Origin: DATARR01 sp044868005
GTDB taxonomy: Bacteria > Acidobacteriota > Thermoanaerobaculia > Multivoradales > UBA5704
Reading direction: 5' to 3'
Length of the DNA: 64,000 bases
NCBI GenBank assembly: GCA_044868005.1
Contig: JBIOVX010000211.1
Span: 1 to 64,000, forward strand
How positions within the stretch are numbered: the first letter of the stretch is position 1; every line of letters starts with the position of its first letter. Both the position numbers and the translations under genes were made by a program. Shown here one piece after another: positions 42,756 through 51,608 of this stretch. The notes beneath the pieces are model-generated. The model was not told where the DNA came from. It searched no databases and saw nothing but the letters and a program-made list of their open reading frames with translations.

Positions 42756-45079
42756 TCGGCACCCGCACCAAGCGCAACGAGGATCCGCGCCTGCTCACCG
42801 GGCGGGCGCTGTTCATCGACGACGTCGAGCCGGCGGGGACGGCGCACGTGGCCTTCGTGCGCAGCCCGCACGCCCACGCGCGGCTCGGCGCCATCGACGT
42901 GTCGGAGGCGCGCGAGATGCCCGGGGTCGTGGCCATCTACACGGCCGCCGATCTCGGCGACTACTGGCAGCCGGGGCCGCTCTTGGTGCCGCCGCCGCCG
43001 GTCGAGGGCATGGTCTTCCACCAGCGCACGCAGGTGCCCCTGGCGAAGGACAAGGTCCGCCACCTGGGCGAGGCCGTCGCGGCCGTGGTGGCGGAGAGCC
43101 GCTACCTGGCCGAGGACGCCGCCGAGCGCATCGTCGTCGATTACGAGCCGCTGCCGGCGGTGGTGGATCTCGAGAAGGCGCTGGCGCCGGAGGTGGCCTT
43201 GATCCACGAGGACCTGAGCTCGAACCTCGCGGCCTACGTGCCGCAGAAGAAGGAGGACTATGCGGCGGCGAAGGAGCAGGCCGACGTGGTGATCCGCCGG
43301 CGGTTCTCCTACGACCGCGGCGCCGCGGCGGCGATCGAGAACCGCGGCATCGTCGCGCAGTGGGACGTGCGCGCCCAGAAGCTGACCATCTGGGACACCA
43401 CCCAGGCGCCGATCCCGGTGCGCAACGGCCTCGCCGCCATGCTCGGCCTCTCCGATCACCAGGTGCGGCTGGTGACGCCGTTCATCGGCGGCGGCTTCGG
43501 CCCGAAGATCATGATGTTCTATCCCGAAGAGGTGCTCATCCCCTGGCTCGCCCTGCGGCTCGAGCGGCCGGTCAAGTGGATCGAGGACCGGGCGGAGAAC
43601 TTCCTCGCCACGACGCAGGAGCGCGGGCAGATCCACGACGCCGAGATCGCGCTCACCCGCGACGGCCGCATCCTGGGGGTGAAGGACTCGTTCCTGCACG
43701 ACACCGGCGCCTACGATCCTTACGGTCTCACCGTGCCGCTCAATAGCCAGTGCACGCTCATGGGCCCATACCGCGTGCCCGCCTACGAGAGCGAGTTCCG
43801 CGCCGTGTTCACCAACAAGACGATCGTCACGCCCTACCGCGGCGCCGGCCGCCAGCACGGCGTGTTCGTCATCGAGCGGCTGATGGACCTCGCCGCGCGC
43901 GAGCTCGGGCTCGACCGCATCGAGATCCGCCGGCGCAACTTCCTGCGGCCGGACGAGTTCCCGCACGACCACGTGATCATCTACCAGGATTTCGCGCCCC
44001 TCTACTACGACAGCGGCAACTACGAGCCGGTGCTCGACAAGACGCTGGACATGATCGGCTATGAGGCGTTCCTCCGCGACGAGCAGCCGCGCCTGCGGGC
44101 CGAGGGCAAGGCGGTGGGCATCGGCGTCGTCGCCTACGTCGAGGGCACCGGCATCGGACCCTTCGAAGGCGCGCGGGTGCAGGTGCAGACGAGCGGCAAG
44201 GTGACGGTGGTGACCGGCATCGGCACGCAGGGGCAGGGCCACTTCACCGTGCTCGCGCAGGTCGCTGCGCAGCAGCTCGGCGTGGCGGTGGAGGACGTCG
44301 ACGTGGTCACCGGCGACAGCGATCAGTTCCACTGGGGGACCGGGACCTTCGCCAGCCGCGGCGCAGTGGTGGCCGGCAACGCCACCAACGAGGCGGCGAA
44401 GGCGGTGCGCGAGAAGGCGCTCCGCCTGGCCGCCGAGCAGCTCGGCGTGAGCGAAGACCAGATCGAGCTGGCGGAGGGCACGGCGCGAGTGGCCGCCGAG
44501 CCGGCGCGCTCGATCGCGCTGGGGGAGCTGGCGAAGCGCGCCAACCCGATGCGCGGCGCCGTCAAGCCGGGCACCGAGCCGGGCCTCGAGGCCACCCGCT
44601 ACTTCGGTCCCTACCGCGGCGCCACGGCGAGCGGCTGCCACGCCTGCATCGTGGAGGTGGACCCCGAGACCCTGCAGGTCAAGGTCAAGAAGTACGTCGT
44701 CGTCCACGACTGCGGCGTGGTGCTCAACCCGCTGATCGTCGACGGCCAGGTGCACGGCGGCGTGGCGCAGGGGCTCGGCAACGCCTTCTACGAGCAGCTC
44801 GTCTACGACGACAACGGTCAGCTCCTCAACGCCTCCTTCATGGACTTCCTCCTCCCCACCGCGCTCGACGTGCCGCGCGTCGAGGTCGGCCACGAGGAGA
44901 CGCCGTCGCCGCTCAACGCGCTGGGAACCAAGGGAGCGGGCGAGGCCGGCGCGATCCCGGTCGGCGCCCTCTTCGCCCAGGCGGTGGAGGACGCGCTGGC
45001 CATCCCCGGCTTTGAGATCCTCGAGATCCCGCTCAAGCCGAGCCGCCTTTGGGAACTGGTTGGGGAAGCGCAAGGCTGA
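42752..45079 (+). CDS. Molybdenum hydroxylase molybdopterin-binding (large) subunit
   Basis: The 775-residue CoxL/XdhA-type catalytic subunit binds the molybdopterin cytosine dinucleotide cofactor. Landmarks are the N-terminal RNEDPRLLTGRALFIDDV, FIGGGFGPKIM, PYRGAGRQHG, GIGTQGQGH and the catalytic glutamate near the C-terminus in GTKGAGEAGAIPVG. The substrate cannot be read from sequence. The CO-dehydrogenase-specific active-site loop (AYxCSFR) is absent, so this is a purine- or heterocycle-type oxidase rather than a CO dehydrogenase. It is the last gene of the operon. A strong leaderless promoter follows for the toxin-antitoxin pair. Confidence 0.93.
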   Translation: MIGTRTKRNEDPRLLTGRALFIDDVEPAGTAHVAFVRSPHAHARLGAIDVSEAREMPGVVAIYTAADLGDYWQPGPLLVPPPPVEGMVFHQRTQVPLAKDKVRHLGEAVAAVVAESRYLAEDAAERIVVDYEPLPAVVDLEKALAPEVALIHEDLSSNLAAYVPQKKEDYAAAKEQADVVIRRRFSYDRGAAAAIENRGIVAQWDVRAQKLTIWDTTQAPIPVRNGLAAMLGLSDHQVRLVTPFIGGGFGPKIMMFYPEEVLIPWLALRLERPVKWIEDRAENFLATTQERGQIHDAEIALTRDGRILGVKDSFLHDTGAYDPYGLTVPLNSQCTLMGPYRVPAYESEFRAVFTNKTIVTPYRGAGRQHGVFVIERLMDLAARELGLDRIEIRRRNFLRPDEFPHDHVIIYQDFAPLYYDSGNYEPVLDKTLDMIGYEAFLRDEQPRLRAEGKAVGIGVVAYVEGTGIGPFEGARVQVQTSGKVTVVTGIGTQGQGHFTVLAQVAAQQLGVAVEDVDVVTGDSDQFHWGTGTFASRGAVVAGNATNEAAKAVREKALRLAAEQLGVSEDQIELAEGTARVAAEPARSIALGELAKRANPMRGAVKPGTEPGLEATRYFGPYRGATASGCHACIVEVDPETLQVKVKKYVVVHDCGVVLNPLIVDGQVHGGVAQGLGNAFYEQLVYDDNGQLLNASFMDFLLPTALDVPRVEVGHEETPSPLNALGTKGAGEAGAIPVGALFAQAVEDALAIPGFEILEIPLKPSRLWELVGEAQG

Positions 45080-45098
45080 CGGCTCTGTGAATTATGAC

Positions 45099-45127
45099 TT
45101 GACAGGTCATTTTGATTGGGCTAGAGT
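45099..45127 (+). promoter_or_regulatory. Strong promoter of toxin-antitoxin operon, leaderless
   Basis: TTGACA (45099-45104), a 17-bp spacer and TAGAGT (45122-45127). The antitoxin ATG at 45135 is 7 nt beyond the -10, implying an mRNA starting at the AUG. TGACAGGTCA at 45100-45109 is palindrome-like and could be the antitoxin operator. Confidence 0.65.
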
Positions 45128-45134
45128 TTTGCCT

Positions 45135-45434
45135 ATGCGATCCATGGGAATTGCCGAGCTGAAGGCGCTGCTTTCCGAAACCCTCGCCCGGGTGAAAGAC
45201 GGCGATGAGGTCCTCGTTACCGAGCATGGCCGGCCCATCGCCCGCATCTTGCCGCTCTCGGCCGCTTCGCCGGCCGAGGCCACGCAGCAGCTCATGCGGG
45301 CGGGCTTGGTGCGGGCTCCGGAGAAGCCGCTGGACGAGACCTTCTGGAAGCTGCCGCGGGCACGGTACCGGCAGCCGCTCCGCCGCCGCGAAGAAGATGA
45401 AATGGAGGATGCGGAGCTCCTGGAGGCCGTCTGA
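45135..45434 (+). CDS. Phd/YefM-type antitoxin
   Basis: The 99-residue antitoxin has the Phd/YefM N-terminal DNA-binding fold: MGIAELKALLSETLARVKDG then DEVLVTEHGRPIARILPL. The charged, disordered C-terminal half (FWKLPRARYRQPLRRREEDE) should wrap the toxin. The cognate toxin is the PIN protein directly downstream, overlapping by CTGA. Autoregulation through the promoter palindrome is expected for the family. An upstream in-frame start is not transcribed under the leaderless promoter model. Confidence 0.88.
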   Translation: MRSMGIAELKALLSETLARVKDGDEVLVTEHGRPIARILPLSAASPAEATQQLMRAGLVRAPEKPLDETFWKLPRARYRQPLRRREEDEMEDAELLEAV

Positions 45435-45889
45435 AGTTCTGGGACAGCTCCGCGCTCCTCGCCCTGGTGGTGCGGGAACCCGCTGCGGAAAAAGTCGAGC
45501 CTCTCCTGCAGCGGGACCCCGAGGTGGCGCTCTGGTGGGGAGCTCCGATCGAATGCGCCGGGGCTCTCATGAACGCTCAACGGCGGGAGCGCATTTCCCA
45601 CGCCGACGTTCAGAAGGCAAGGGTGCTGATCGATCACCTGCGGGCGCGCGCCGTCGAGGTCCAGCCCACCGAGGCGGTGCGGGCTCGCGCCTTGCGCATT
45701 CTTTCCGTTCATGCCTTGCGCGCCGCCGCGGCTTTCGAGCTTGCCGCGGCCTTGATCTGGTGCCAGGAGCGGACCCAGGGTGTGAGCTTCGTTTCCATCG
45801 ACGAGCCGCTCCGCCTGGCCGCCGCTCTTGAGGGATTCCGCGTGCTTCCCTACGCCGACGAGGTCCACGAGCCGGAGCCGGATCTCTGA
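45431..45889 (+). CDS. PIN-domain toxin (VapC-like), apparent CTG start
   Basis: The 152-residue PIN-domain RNase starts with KFWDSSALLALVVRE, where Asp4/5 is the first catalytic acid. Other acids lie in APIECAGALMN and FVSIDEPLR. No ATG, GTG or TTG precedes the catalytic motif in frame. The codon at the canonical position, overlapping the antitoxin stop, is CTG (CTGA). Starting at the next GTG (45467) would delete the catalytic strand. Either CTG initiates translation or the toxin is silenced. Confidence 0.78.
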   Translation: MKFWDSSALLALVVREPAAEKVEPLLQRDPEVALWWGAPIECAGALMNAQRRERISHADVQKARVLIDHLRARAVEVQPTEAVRARALRILSVHALRAAAAFELAAALIWCQERTQGVSFVSIDEPLRLAAALEGFRVLPYADEVHEPEPDL

Positions 45890-48414
45890 CGCTCCCCCTT
45901 CCCATCGACGAAGTCCTGCCCGAGCTGATCGCGGCTCTGCAGTCCGCTCCCGCGGCCGTGCTCGTCGCGCCGACCGGCGCGGGGAAGACGACCCGCGTGC
46001 CGCCCGCGCTGTTGGCGGCGGGGATCGGCGGCGGCCGGCGGATCGTGATGCTGGAGCCGCGCCGCATCGCCGCCCGTGCGGCCGCGCGGCGCATGGCCGA
46101 GGAGAACGGGTGGACGCTGGGCGGCGAGATCGGCTATCAGATCCGCTTCGAGCGCCGGGCGGGGCCGGACACGCGGATCCTCGTAGTGACCGAAGGCATC
46201 CTGGTGCAGATGCTCCAGCAGGACCCGTTTCTCGAAGACGTCGGCGCCGTGATCTTCGACGAGCTCCACGAGCGAAATCTGCAGACGGACCTTTCCCTCG
46301 CCATGGCGCGGCGGGTCCAGCGCGAGGCGCGGCCGGACCTGAAGCTGGTGGCGATGTCCGCCACGCTCGATCCCGGTCCCGTTGCGGCTTTCCTTGGCGA
46401 TTGTCCCACGCTGGAAAGCCGGGGCCGGCTCCATCCGATCGAGATCTCCTATCTCGAACGTCCGGATGAGCGGCCCCTCGCCGCCCGGATCGCCGCGGGA
46501 GTGCGAAAGGCTCTCGACGCGGCGGCGGGCGACGTCCTGGTCTTCCTGCCAGGAGTCGGAGAGATCCAGCGCACGGCCGAGGCTCTCGCCGGCCTGGCCG
46601 CGGAGCGGAACCTCGCGGTGCTTCCTCTCTACGGCGATCTCCCGGCCGAGCGGCAGGACGCGGCGCTGCGCCCTCTCGACCGCCGCAAGGTGGTGCTCGC
46701 CACCAACGTTGCCGAGACCTCGATCACCCTCGACGGCGTCACCGCTGTGGTGGATTCCGGGCTCGTGCGCCGGCTGCGCTTCGATCCGGCGACCGGGCTC
46801 GACCGCCTGGAGCTGGGCCGCATCAGCCGCGCCTCGGCGGATCAGCGGGCGGGCCGCGCGGGCCGGCAGGCGCCGGGGATCTGCCTGCGGCTGTGGCCCG
46901 CCTACGAGCACGCCACGCTTCCCGAGCGCGAGAGCCCGGAGATCGCGCGGGTGGACCTCGCCGGGCCGGCGCTTCAGCTCCTCGCCTGGGGAGAGAGGGA
47001 TCTCGCCGCTTTCGACTGGTTCGAGGCTCCCGCGCCGGAAGCTTTGACGGCCGCCCTCGACCTGCTGCGGCGTCTCGAGGCGGTGGGCGATCACGGCGTC
47101 ACCTCTCTGGGCAAGACGCTGGCCCGCTTTCCTGTTCACCCGCGGCTCGCCCGCCTGCTGATCGAGGGACACCGCGCCGGCCGTACGCGGGAGGCCGCTC
47201 TCTTGGCCGCCCTCCTCTCCGAGCGCGACCCTTTTCCCCGGAGCCCCGCGCGAGGGAGCGGACCCCGCCGCACGTCGCGCTCGGATCTCCTCGACCGGCT
47301 CGACGCTCTGGAAACCCTCACGCCGGGCGGTGCCTCTTTCGTTTTCAAGGCGCGGGATCAGATCGCGGAGATCGTGCGGAGGGAGATGGAAGGACAAAAG
47401 GGACAGCAAGGACAGCAGAGACAGCAAGGACAAGGAGAGGATGCCCTGCTGCGCGCTCTCCTCGCCGCCTATCCTGATCGTGTGGCGCGCCGGCGCGAGG
47501 CCGGCAGCCCGCGCGGAGTGATGGTGGGCGGTCGCGGCGTCCGCCTCGCCGAAGAGAGCGCGGTCCTCGAAGCGGAGCTGTTCCTCTGCGTGGATCTCGA
47601 CGCCGGCCGCTCCGGGCCTTTTTCGGAGGCGCTGGTGCGCAAGGCCTCGGCCCTGGAGCCGGAGTGGCTCGCCGCGGGACGGCTGAGCACCACGGTCGAC
47701 CTGGAATTCGACGCGGAGCGCGAACGGGTGGCAGCCTGGAAACGGACGCGGTACGAGGACCTCGTCATCGCGGAGGCCGAAATCTCCGCTCCGGATGCGT
47801 CCGAGACCGAGAAGATCCTCGCCCAGGCAGCCACGGACCGGCTAAACCGCGCCCTCTCTTTGGACGATCCGGAGGTCGCCTCGTTCCTCGCCCGCGTCCG
47901 CAGCCTGGCGGAGTGGATGCCGGAGCTGGGCCTGCCTCGCTTCACCGACGGCGAGATCCGCGCTTTGCTCCCCGCTCTCGCCGCCCGCCGGAAATCCTTC
48001 GCGGAGCTGCGCCGCGCTCCCCTGCTGGCGACACTCCAGGGGACGCTCTCCTACGCGCAGCTCGAGGCCGTGCGGCGGGAGGCGCCGGAGCGGCTCGAGG
48101 TGCCGAGCGGCAGCCGCATCAAGCTCGTCTACGAGCCCGGAAAGCCGCCGGTGCTGGCGGCGCGCATCCAGGAGCTGTTCGGACTGGCGGAGACGCCACG
48201 AGTCGCCGGGGGCAGAATTCCCGTGCTCCTGCACCTCCTCGCTCCCAGCGGCCGGCCCCAGCAGGTCACTCGCGATCTGCGCAGCTTCTGGGAGAACACC
48301 TACCCGCAGGTGCGCAAGGAGCTGCAGGGGCGTTACCCCAAGCACGCCTGGCCCGCGGATCCCTGGAACGCCAAGCCGGAACGCCGGCCGGCCCGGCGCG
48401 CGGTCAGGAGGTGA
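45886..48414 (+). CDS. hrpB: ATP-dependent helicase HrpB, apparent CTG start
   Basis: The 842-residue DEAH-box RNA helicase-like protein has Walker A (APTGAGKTT), DELH (VIFDELHERN), SAT (AMSATLDP), and motifs V-VI (TNVAETSITL, QRAGRAGR). The C-terminal HrpB domain (ATDRLNRALSLDD, SYAQLEAVRREAP, YPKHAWP) is complete. The conserved N-terminus TLPLPIDEVLPELIAAL extends upstream of every ATG/GTG/TTG, to a CTG that overlaps the toxin's TGA (CTGA). Residues about 501-517 (EGQKGQQGQQRQQGQGED) are a low-complexity insertion. Its stop overlaps the convergent restriction gene by 11 nt. Confidence 0.9.
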   Translation: MTLPLPIDEVLPELIAALQSAPAAVLVAPTGAGKTTRVPPALLAAGIGGGRRIVMLEPRRIAARAAARRMAEENGWTLGGEIGYQIRFERRAGPDTRILVVTEGILVQMLQQDPFLEDVGAVIFDELHERNLQTDLSLAMARRVQREARPDLKLVAMSATLDPGPVAAFLGDCPTLESRGRLHPIEISYLERPDERPLAARIAAGVRKALDAAAGDVLVFLPGVGEIQRTAEALAGLAAERNLAVLPLYGDLPAERQDAALRPLDRRKVVLATNVAETSITLDGVTAVVDSGLVRRLRFDPATGLDRLELGRISRASADQRAGRAGRQAPGICLRLWPAYEHATLPERESPEIARVDLAGPALQLLAWGERDLAAFDWFEAPAPEALTAALDLLRRLEAVGDHGVTSLGKTLARFPVHPRLARLLIEGHRAGRTREAALLAALLSERDPFPRSPARGSGPRRTSRSDLLDRLDALETLTPGGASFVFKARDQIAEIVRREMEGQKGQQGQQRQQGQGEDALLRALLAAYPDRVARRREAGSPRGVMVGGRGVRLAEESAVLEAELFLCVDLDAGRSGPFSEALVRKASALEPEWLAAGRLSTTVDLEFDAERERVAAWKRTRYEDLVIAEAEISAPDASETEKILAQAATDRLNRALSLDDPEVASFLARVRSLAEWMPELGLPRFTDGEIRALLPALAARRKSFAELRRAPLLATLQGTLSYAQLEAVRREAPERLEVPSGSRIKLVYEPGKPPVLAARIQELFGLAETPRVAGGRIPVLLHLLAPSGRPQQVTRDLRSFWENTYPQVRKELQGRYPKHAWPADPWNAKPERRPARRAVRR

Positions 48415-51400
48415 GCGGCCAGACCTCGTCGATGCGCCTCTGCACCCGGATCGTCTCCTGAACCGCCGCGGCGATCCGCCGGAGCTCTTCGATCTCGTCG
48501 AACCGCAACGCCCGCTTCGCGCGGCCGGCCAGCCAATGGTCGAGCACCTGATAACCGCCGATGCGGTAATTCCAGACCTCGGGGTCGATTCCGTCGAAGC
48601 TCTGTCCTTCCTTGTTGATGACGACCCGCTGCTCGGAGGAGCGGTATTCGCGTTTCGTCAGCTTGCCGATTCCCGTCCCCTCGAAGCGGACGCGTGGGTG
48701 GTTCAACCGGTCCGATCGCAGCAGGTGCAGGTCGATCAGAATCGCACCGAGTCCGGCCAACTCGAGGAAAGCGCCACGATTCCGTGGCAACGGGACGCGC
48801 GGGAAGTCCGCTCGCAGCAGGTCGGTATACCGGCGGCGGTAGGCGGGGCTGTAGAGGACGGCGTAGATGAACTGCAGAACGAGCTCGGGCGACGGCTCCT
48901 CGCCGACTCGGGCGGCCATGAGGTCGAGGAAGCTCTGAGCGATGTTCGCCTTGCGCTCGGACCCGTCCAGCCGGCCCTTTTCCGGGTAGAGGTAAAGAGG
49001 AAAGAGGGTGTTGATGTCATACGCGCTGACCGCCTTGTGGGCGATGATCAAGTCGGTGACCAGCGCACCCGGTTCCTCTTTGCACTGGCGGGGAACGACG
49101 AGCCCCAGGTTAGGTCCGACCAGCAGGTGGTGCATCGTTTTCTTGCGCGGGCGTTCGATCAGATAGTCGGCGTAGAAGATCGTTCGCCAGTCGAACGGCC
49201 GATACAGAATGCGGAGAAGCCTTTCCTCCCATCTCTCGTCAGACAGCGCCCTCTCCCTGGGCTCCGGCTCGCCGGGAAAGAGAGAACGGCGCCATCTTTC
49301 GATTCGCCGCCGCAGCTCACCAGGATCGGTATCGATCACGAAGGCATCGCGCCCGGTGACGATGCCCACCGAATGATCGAGAAAGATCCTGGTCAACGGC
49401 TCGCCCTTGCGGTACTCCTCCTCCAGGACGGCATCCCTGGGAACGAAGAGAAAAGCAGGGCCCGTGGGCGCGATCTCCCGCCAGTCGGTCGACTCGACAT
49501 CATGGCGCGTGAGCCAGTCGAGCTTGGCAGAGCGGTTGTCCTGGAGATCGGCCCGCACCACCCGTTTCCGGAGGCCTGGCTTCCTGACGAAGAACGCGAC
49601 TGCCACGCCCTGCCTGATGCCCTCGAAAACGTTGGCGTCCGGCGAGCCGTCGGGAGCCTGCTCCTTCTTCTTGCTGTTGCCATGGAGGTCGAGCAGGTAG
49701 ATCTCGTCGAAGGTGCCCAGGAGAGACCGCCGCATGGCGCGAAACGTTGGATTGTCCAGATAGCTGTGGTTGGTGACGAAGGCGACGATGCCTGCGCCGG
49801 CCTGATCGATCTTGCGTTGGGCGAAACGGAGGAATTTCACATAGTCGTCCTGCAGCCACTTCGGATTCTTCTCTTGCAACGACAACGCCTCGCCTTCGAG
49901 CCAGTAGTAGCCCTCGTCCCGCCGGCCATCCGCGGCCACGTTTCCTTCTCTGTGCTGTTGGAGGATCGCCTTGCTCCGATTTGCGGAGTGACCCGACCAT
50001 GGAGGATTCCCGAGGATGACGGTGATCGCCCGTTCCTTCTTGATCACCGCGGCGGCGTGAGACTCCCGCGACAGCGCCGCCATGCCGGGAAAGCTGGTCT
50101 GCTCCAGGTCCTCCATTTCGAGGGCGTTGGTCAGATAGAGCTGCACGCGTTCGTCATCCTCGAGGGGATGACCCATCTCGTCGAGGATGAGCCCGATCTT
50201 GAGGTGCCCGATGGCGTAGGGCGCCATCATCAGCTCGAAGGCGTAGAAGTCCTGCAAGACGTGATCCCTCAGCAGAGGCGTTACACCTCCCTCTCCTACT
50301 TCGCTCCGGACGGCGTTGATGGCGCACCGAATGGCTTCCACGATGAACGCCAACGTCCCTGCCGCGGGATCGAGGAGAGTCACCGTGGAATCCGCCAACC
50401 CATCCCGCTTGCCTAACCGGCTCTGGAGCAGCCGGTGGACGGAGCGCACGACGTAGGAAACCAGCTCCGGCGGTGTGTAGTAGACCCCCCGCTGTTTGCG
50501 GAGCTGGCTGTCGTAGTTCTGGAGGAATGTTTCATAGAAATGCAGCACGGGATCGCGCCCGCGATGGCGATAGAAGTACCGCTCGAAGATCTTTCCCACG
50601 GGGGTGTGGGCGAGGAGGGCGACGATGTCATCGACGATCCACGCGATCTCCTTCGGCGTCGTGGCCAGGGAGACATAGCGGAAGACCTGCCGCAGGATTC
50701 CGTTCGTCGGCGGAATGTACCGATCCACCGAGCTACGATCGAAGCCGGCCGGCGCCCGGTGGCCGGCAACGAGCAAGCCGTAGGCGATGGTCTGTGCGTA
50801 GAGAGCGGCGAACTCTCGGTGATCGAGGTCCGCCAAAAGGTGTTCCTTGAAGGCGTTGTAGAGGCCTGCCAGCTCCGAGGTCTCCTCCTTATCCTGCTCC
50901 AGCAGCTCCTCGATCCGCGCCCCCAGGATGCGGGCCCTGAGCGCCAGAGCCACCGCCAACGAGTCAGCGCCTTTATGCCGCGGCGCCGCGAAGTCGAGGA
51001 AGAGATCGAGCAATGCGGCAAGCTCGGCCTCCCGCTGCAGGACCGGACCGGTTTGCAATCGCTGAAGGGTGAGCGAAGTCGCGATCTCCACCCGCAACGC
51101 CGGCTCGCCGTCGCGATAGAGGCGGAACTCGTAGAAGTTGGTCAGGATCAGATTGGGAAACGCCGTGCGGTACCGCTCCACCTGTTCCGAATTCTCGGCC
51201 GCCTCGAGATCTGTTCCCGGACGCTTCGCCTCGATGTAGCCGACGATGCATTGCCCCTCGCCGCGCACCTGAAAATCGAGCAGGCAGTTCCCCGTCTTGC
51301 GAGGAAAGGGGATCACCTCGACCTCCCGGTTGCGATGGGCCGCGTACCGCCCCAGCAGCTCCAGCAGGTAAGGGTAGAAGCTCTCTTCCCGGGCCTCCGG

Positions 51401-51514
51401 GCGCCTCTCCAACTCGTAGACCTGCTCGAGGTACTCGAGAAGCATCGCTCGGGGCTCGGCGGCCCCCTGGCGTTGCTGCTGGAGGAAAGAAGAAGCGTAA
51501 AAAGGCACCTCCAT
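48404..51514 (-). CDS. Single-chain restriction-modification enzyme (type IIG/ISP-like)
   Basis: The 1036-residue protein combines nuclease, methyltransferase and specificity functions. N-terminal PD-(D/E)xK residues are D80 (NCLLDFQV) and E95/K97 (GYIEAKRPG). A helical connector spans about 190-340. The N6-adenine methylase domain follows, with YYTPPELVSYV, motif I LLDPAAGTLAF (about 382) and motif IV ILGNPPWSG (503-506). The C-terminal 400 residues form the target-recognition domain. There is no helicase domain, so it is more like type IIG than type ISP. The ATG at 51514 has TATACT 6 nt upstream. Confidence 0.88.
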   Translation of the reverse strand: MEVPFYASSFLQQQRQGAAEPRAMLLEYLEQVYELERRPEAREESFYPYLLELLGRYAAHRNREVEVIPFPRKTGNCLLDFQVRGEGQCIVGYIEAKRPGTDLEAAENSEQVERYRTAFPNLILTNFYEFRLYRDGEPALRVEIATSLTLQRLQTGPVLQREAELAALLDLFLDFAAPRHKGADSLAVALALRARILGARIEELLEQDKEETSELAGLYNAFKEHLLADLDHREFAALYAQTIAYGLLVAGHRAPAGFDRSSVDRYIPPTNGILRQVFRYVSLATTPKEIAWIVDDIVALLAHTPVGKIFERYFYRHRGRDPVLHFYETFLQNYDSQLRKQRGVYYTPPELVSYVVRSVHRLLQSRLGKRDGLADSTVTLLDPAAGTLAFIVEAIRCAINAVRSEVGEGGVTPLLRDHVLQDFYAFELMMAPYAIGHLKIGLILDEMGHPLEDDERVQLYLTNALEMEDLEQTSFPGMAALSRESHAAAVIKKERAITVILGNPPWSGHSANRSKAILQQHREGNVAADGRRDEGYYWLEGEALSLQEKNPKWLQDDYVKFLRFAQRKIDQAGAGIVAFVTNHSYLDNPTFRAMRRSLLGTFDEIYLLDLHGNSKKKEQAPDGSPDANVFEGIRQGVAVAFFVRKPGLRKRVVRADLQDNRSAKLDWLTRHDVESTDWREIAPTGPAFLFVPRDAVLEEEYRKGEPLTRIFLDHSVGIVTGRDAFVIDTDPGELRRRIERWRRSLFPGEPEPRERALSDERWEERLLRILYRPFDWRTIFYADYLIERPRKKTMHHLLVGPNLGLVVPRQCKEEPGALVTDLIIAHKAVSAYDINTLFPLYLYPEKGRLDGSERKANIAQSFLDLMAARVGEEPSPELVLQFIYAVLYSPAYRRRYTDLLRADFPRVPLPRNRGAFLELAGLGAILIDLHLLRSDRLNHPRVRFEGTGIGKLTKREYRSSEQRVVINKEGQSFDGIDPEVWNYRIGGYQVLDHWLAGRAKRALRFDEIEELRRIAAAVQETIRVQRRIDEVWPLTS

Positions 51515-51520
51515 GCGACA

Positions 51521-51526
51521 AGTATA
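51521..51526 (-). promoter_or_regulatory. -10 box of the restriction-modification gene, leaderless
   Basis: On the minus strand TATACT ends 6 nt before the ATG at 51514. The -35 region is poor. Transcription is expected to start at the AUG itself, as for the Uma2 gene at 24893. Confidence 0.45.
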
Positions 51527-51608
51527 CGCTTCTCCGGCACATCGGTCTGCCTTTCGGCACCGAAATACCCGGGAATGTTGCGGGAAGAGACAACAGCCGC
51601 GAAGCGGC

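Noticed and set aside
34419..45079. Aerobic CO dehydrogenase (coxMSL)
   Set aside because: The large subunit lacks the CO-dehydrogenase AYxCSFR loop, and the operon carries amidase, FdrA and cyclase genes. It belongs to the wider hydroxylase family.
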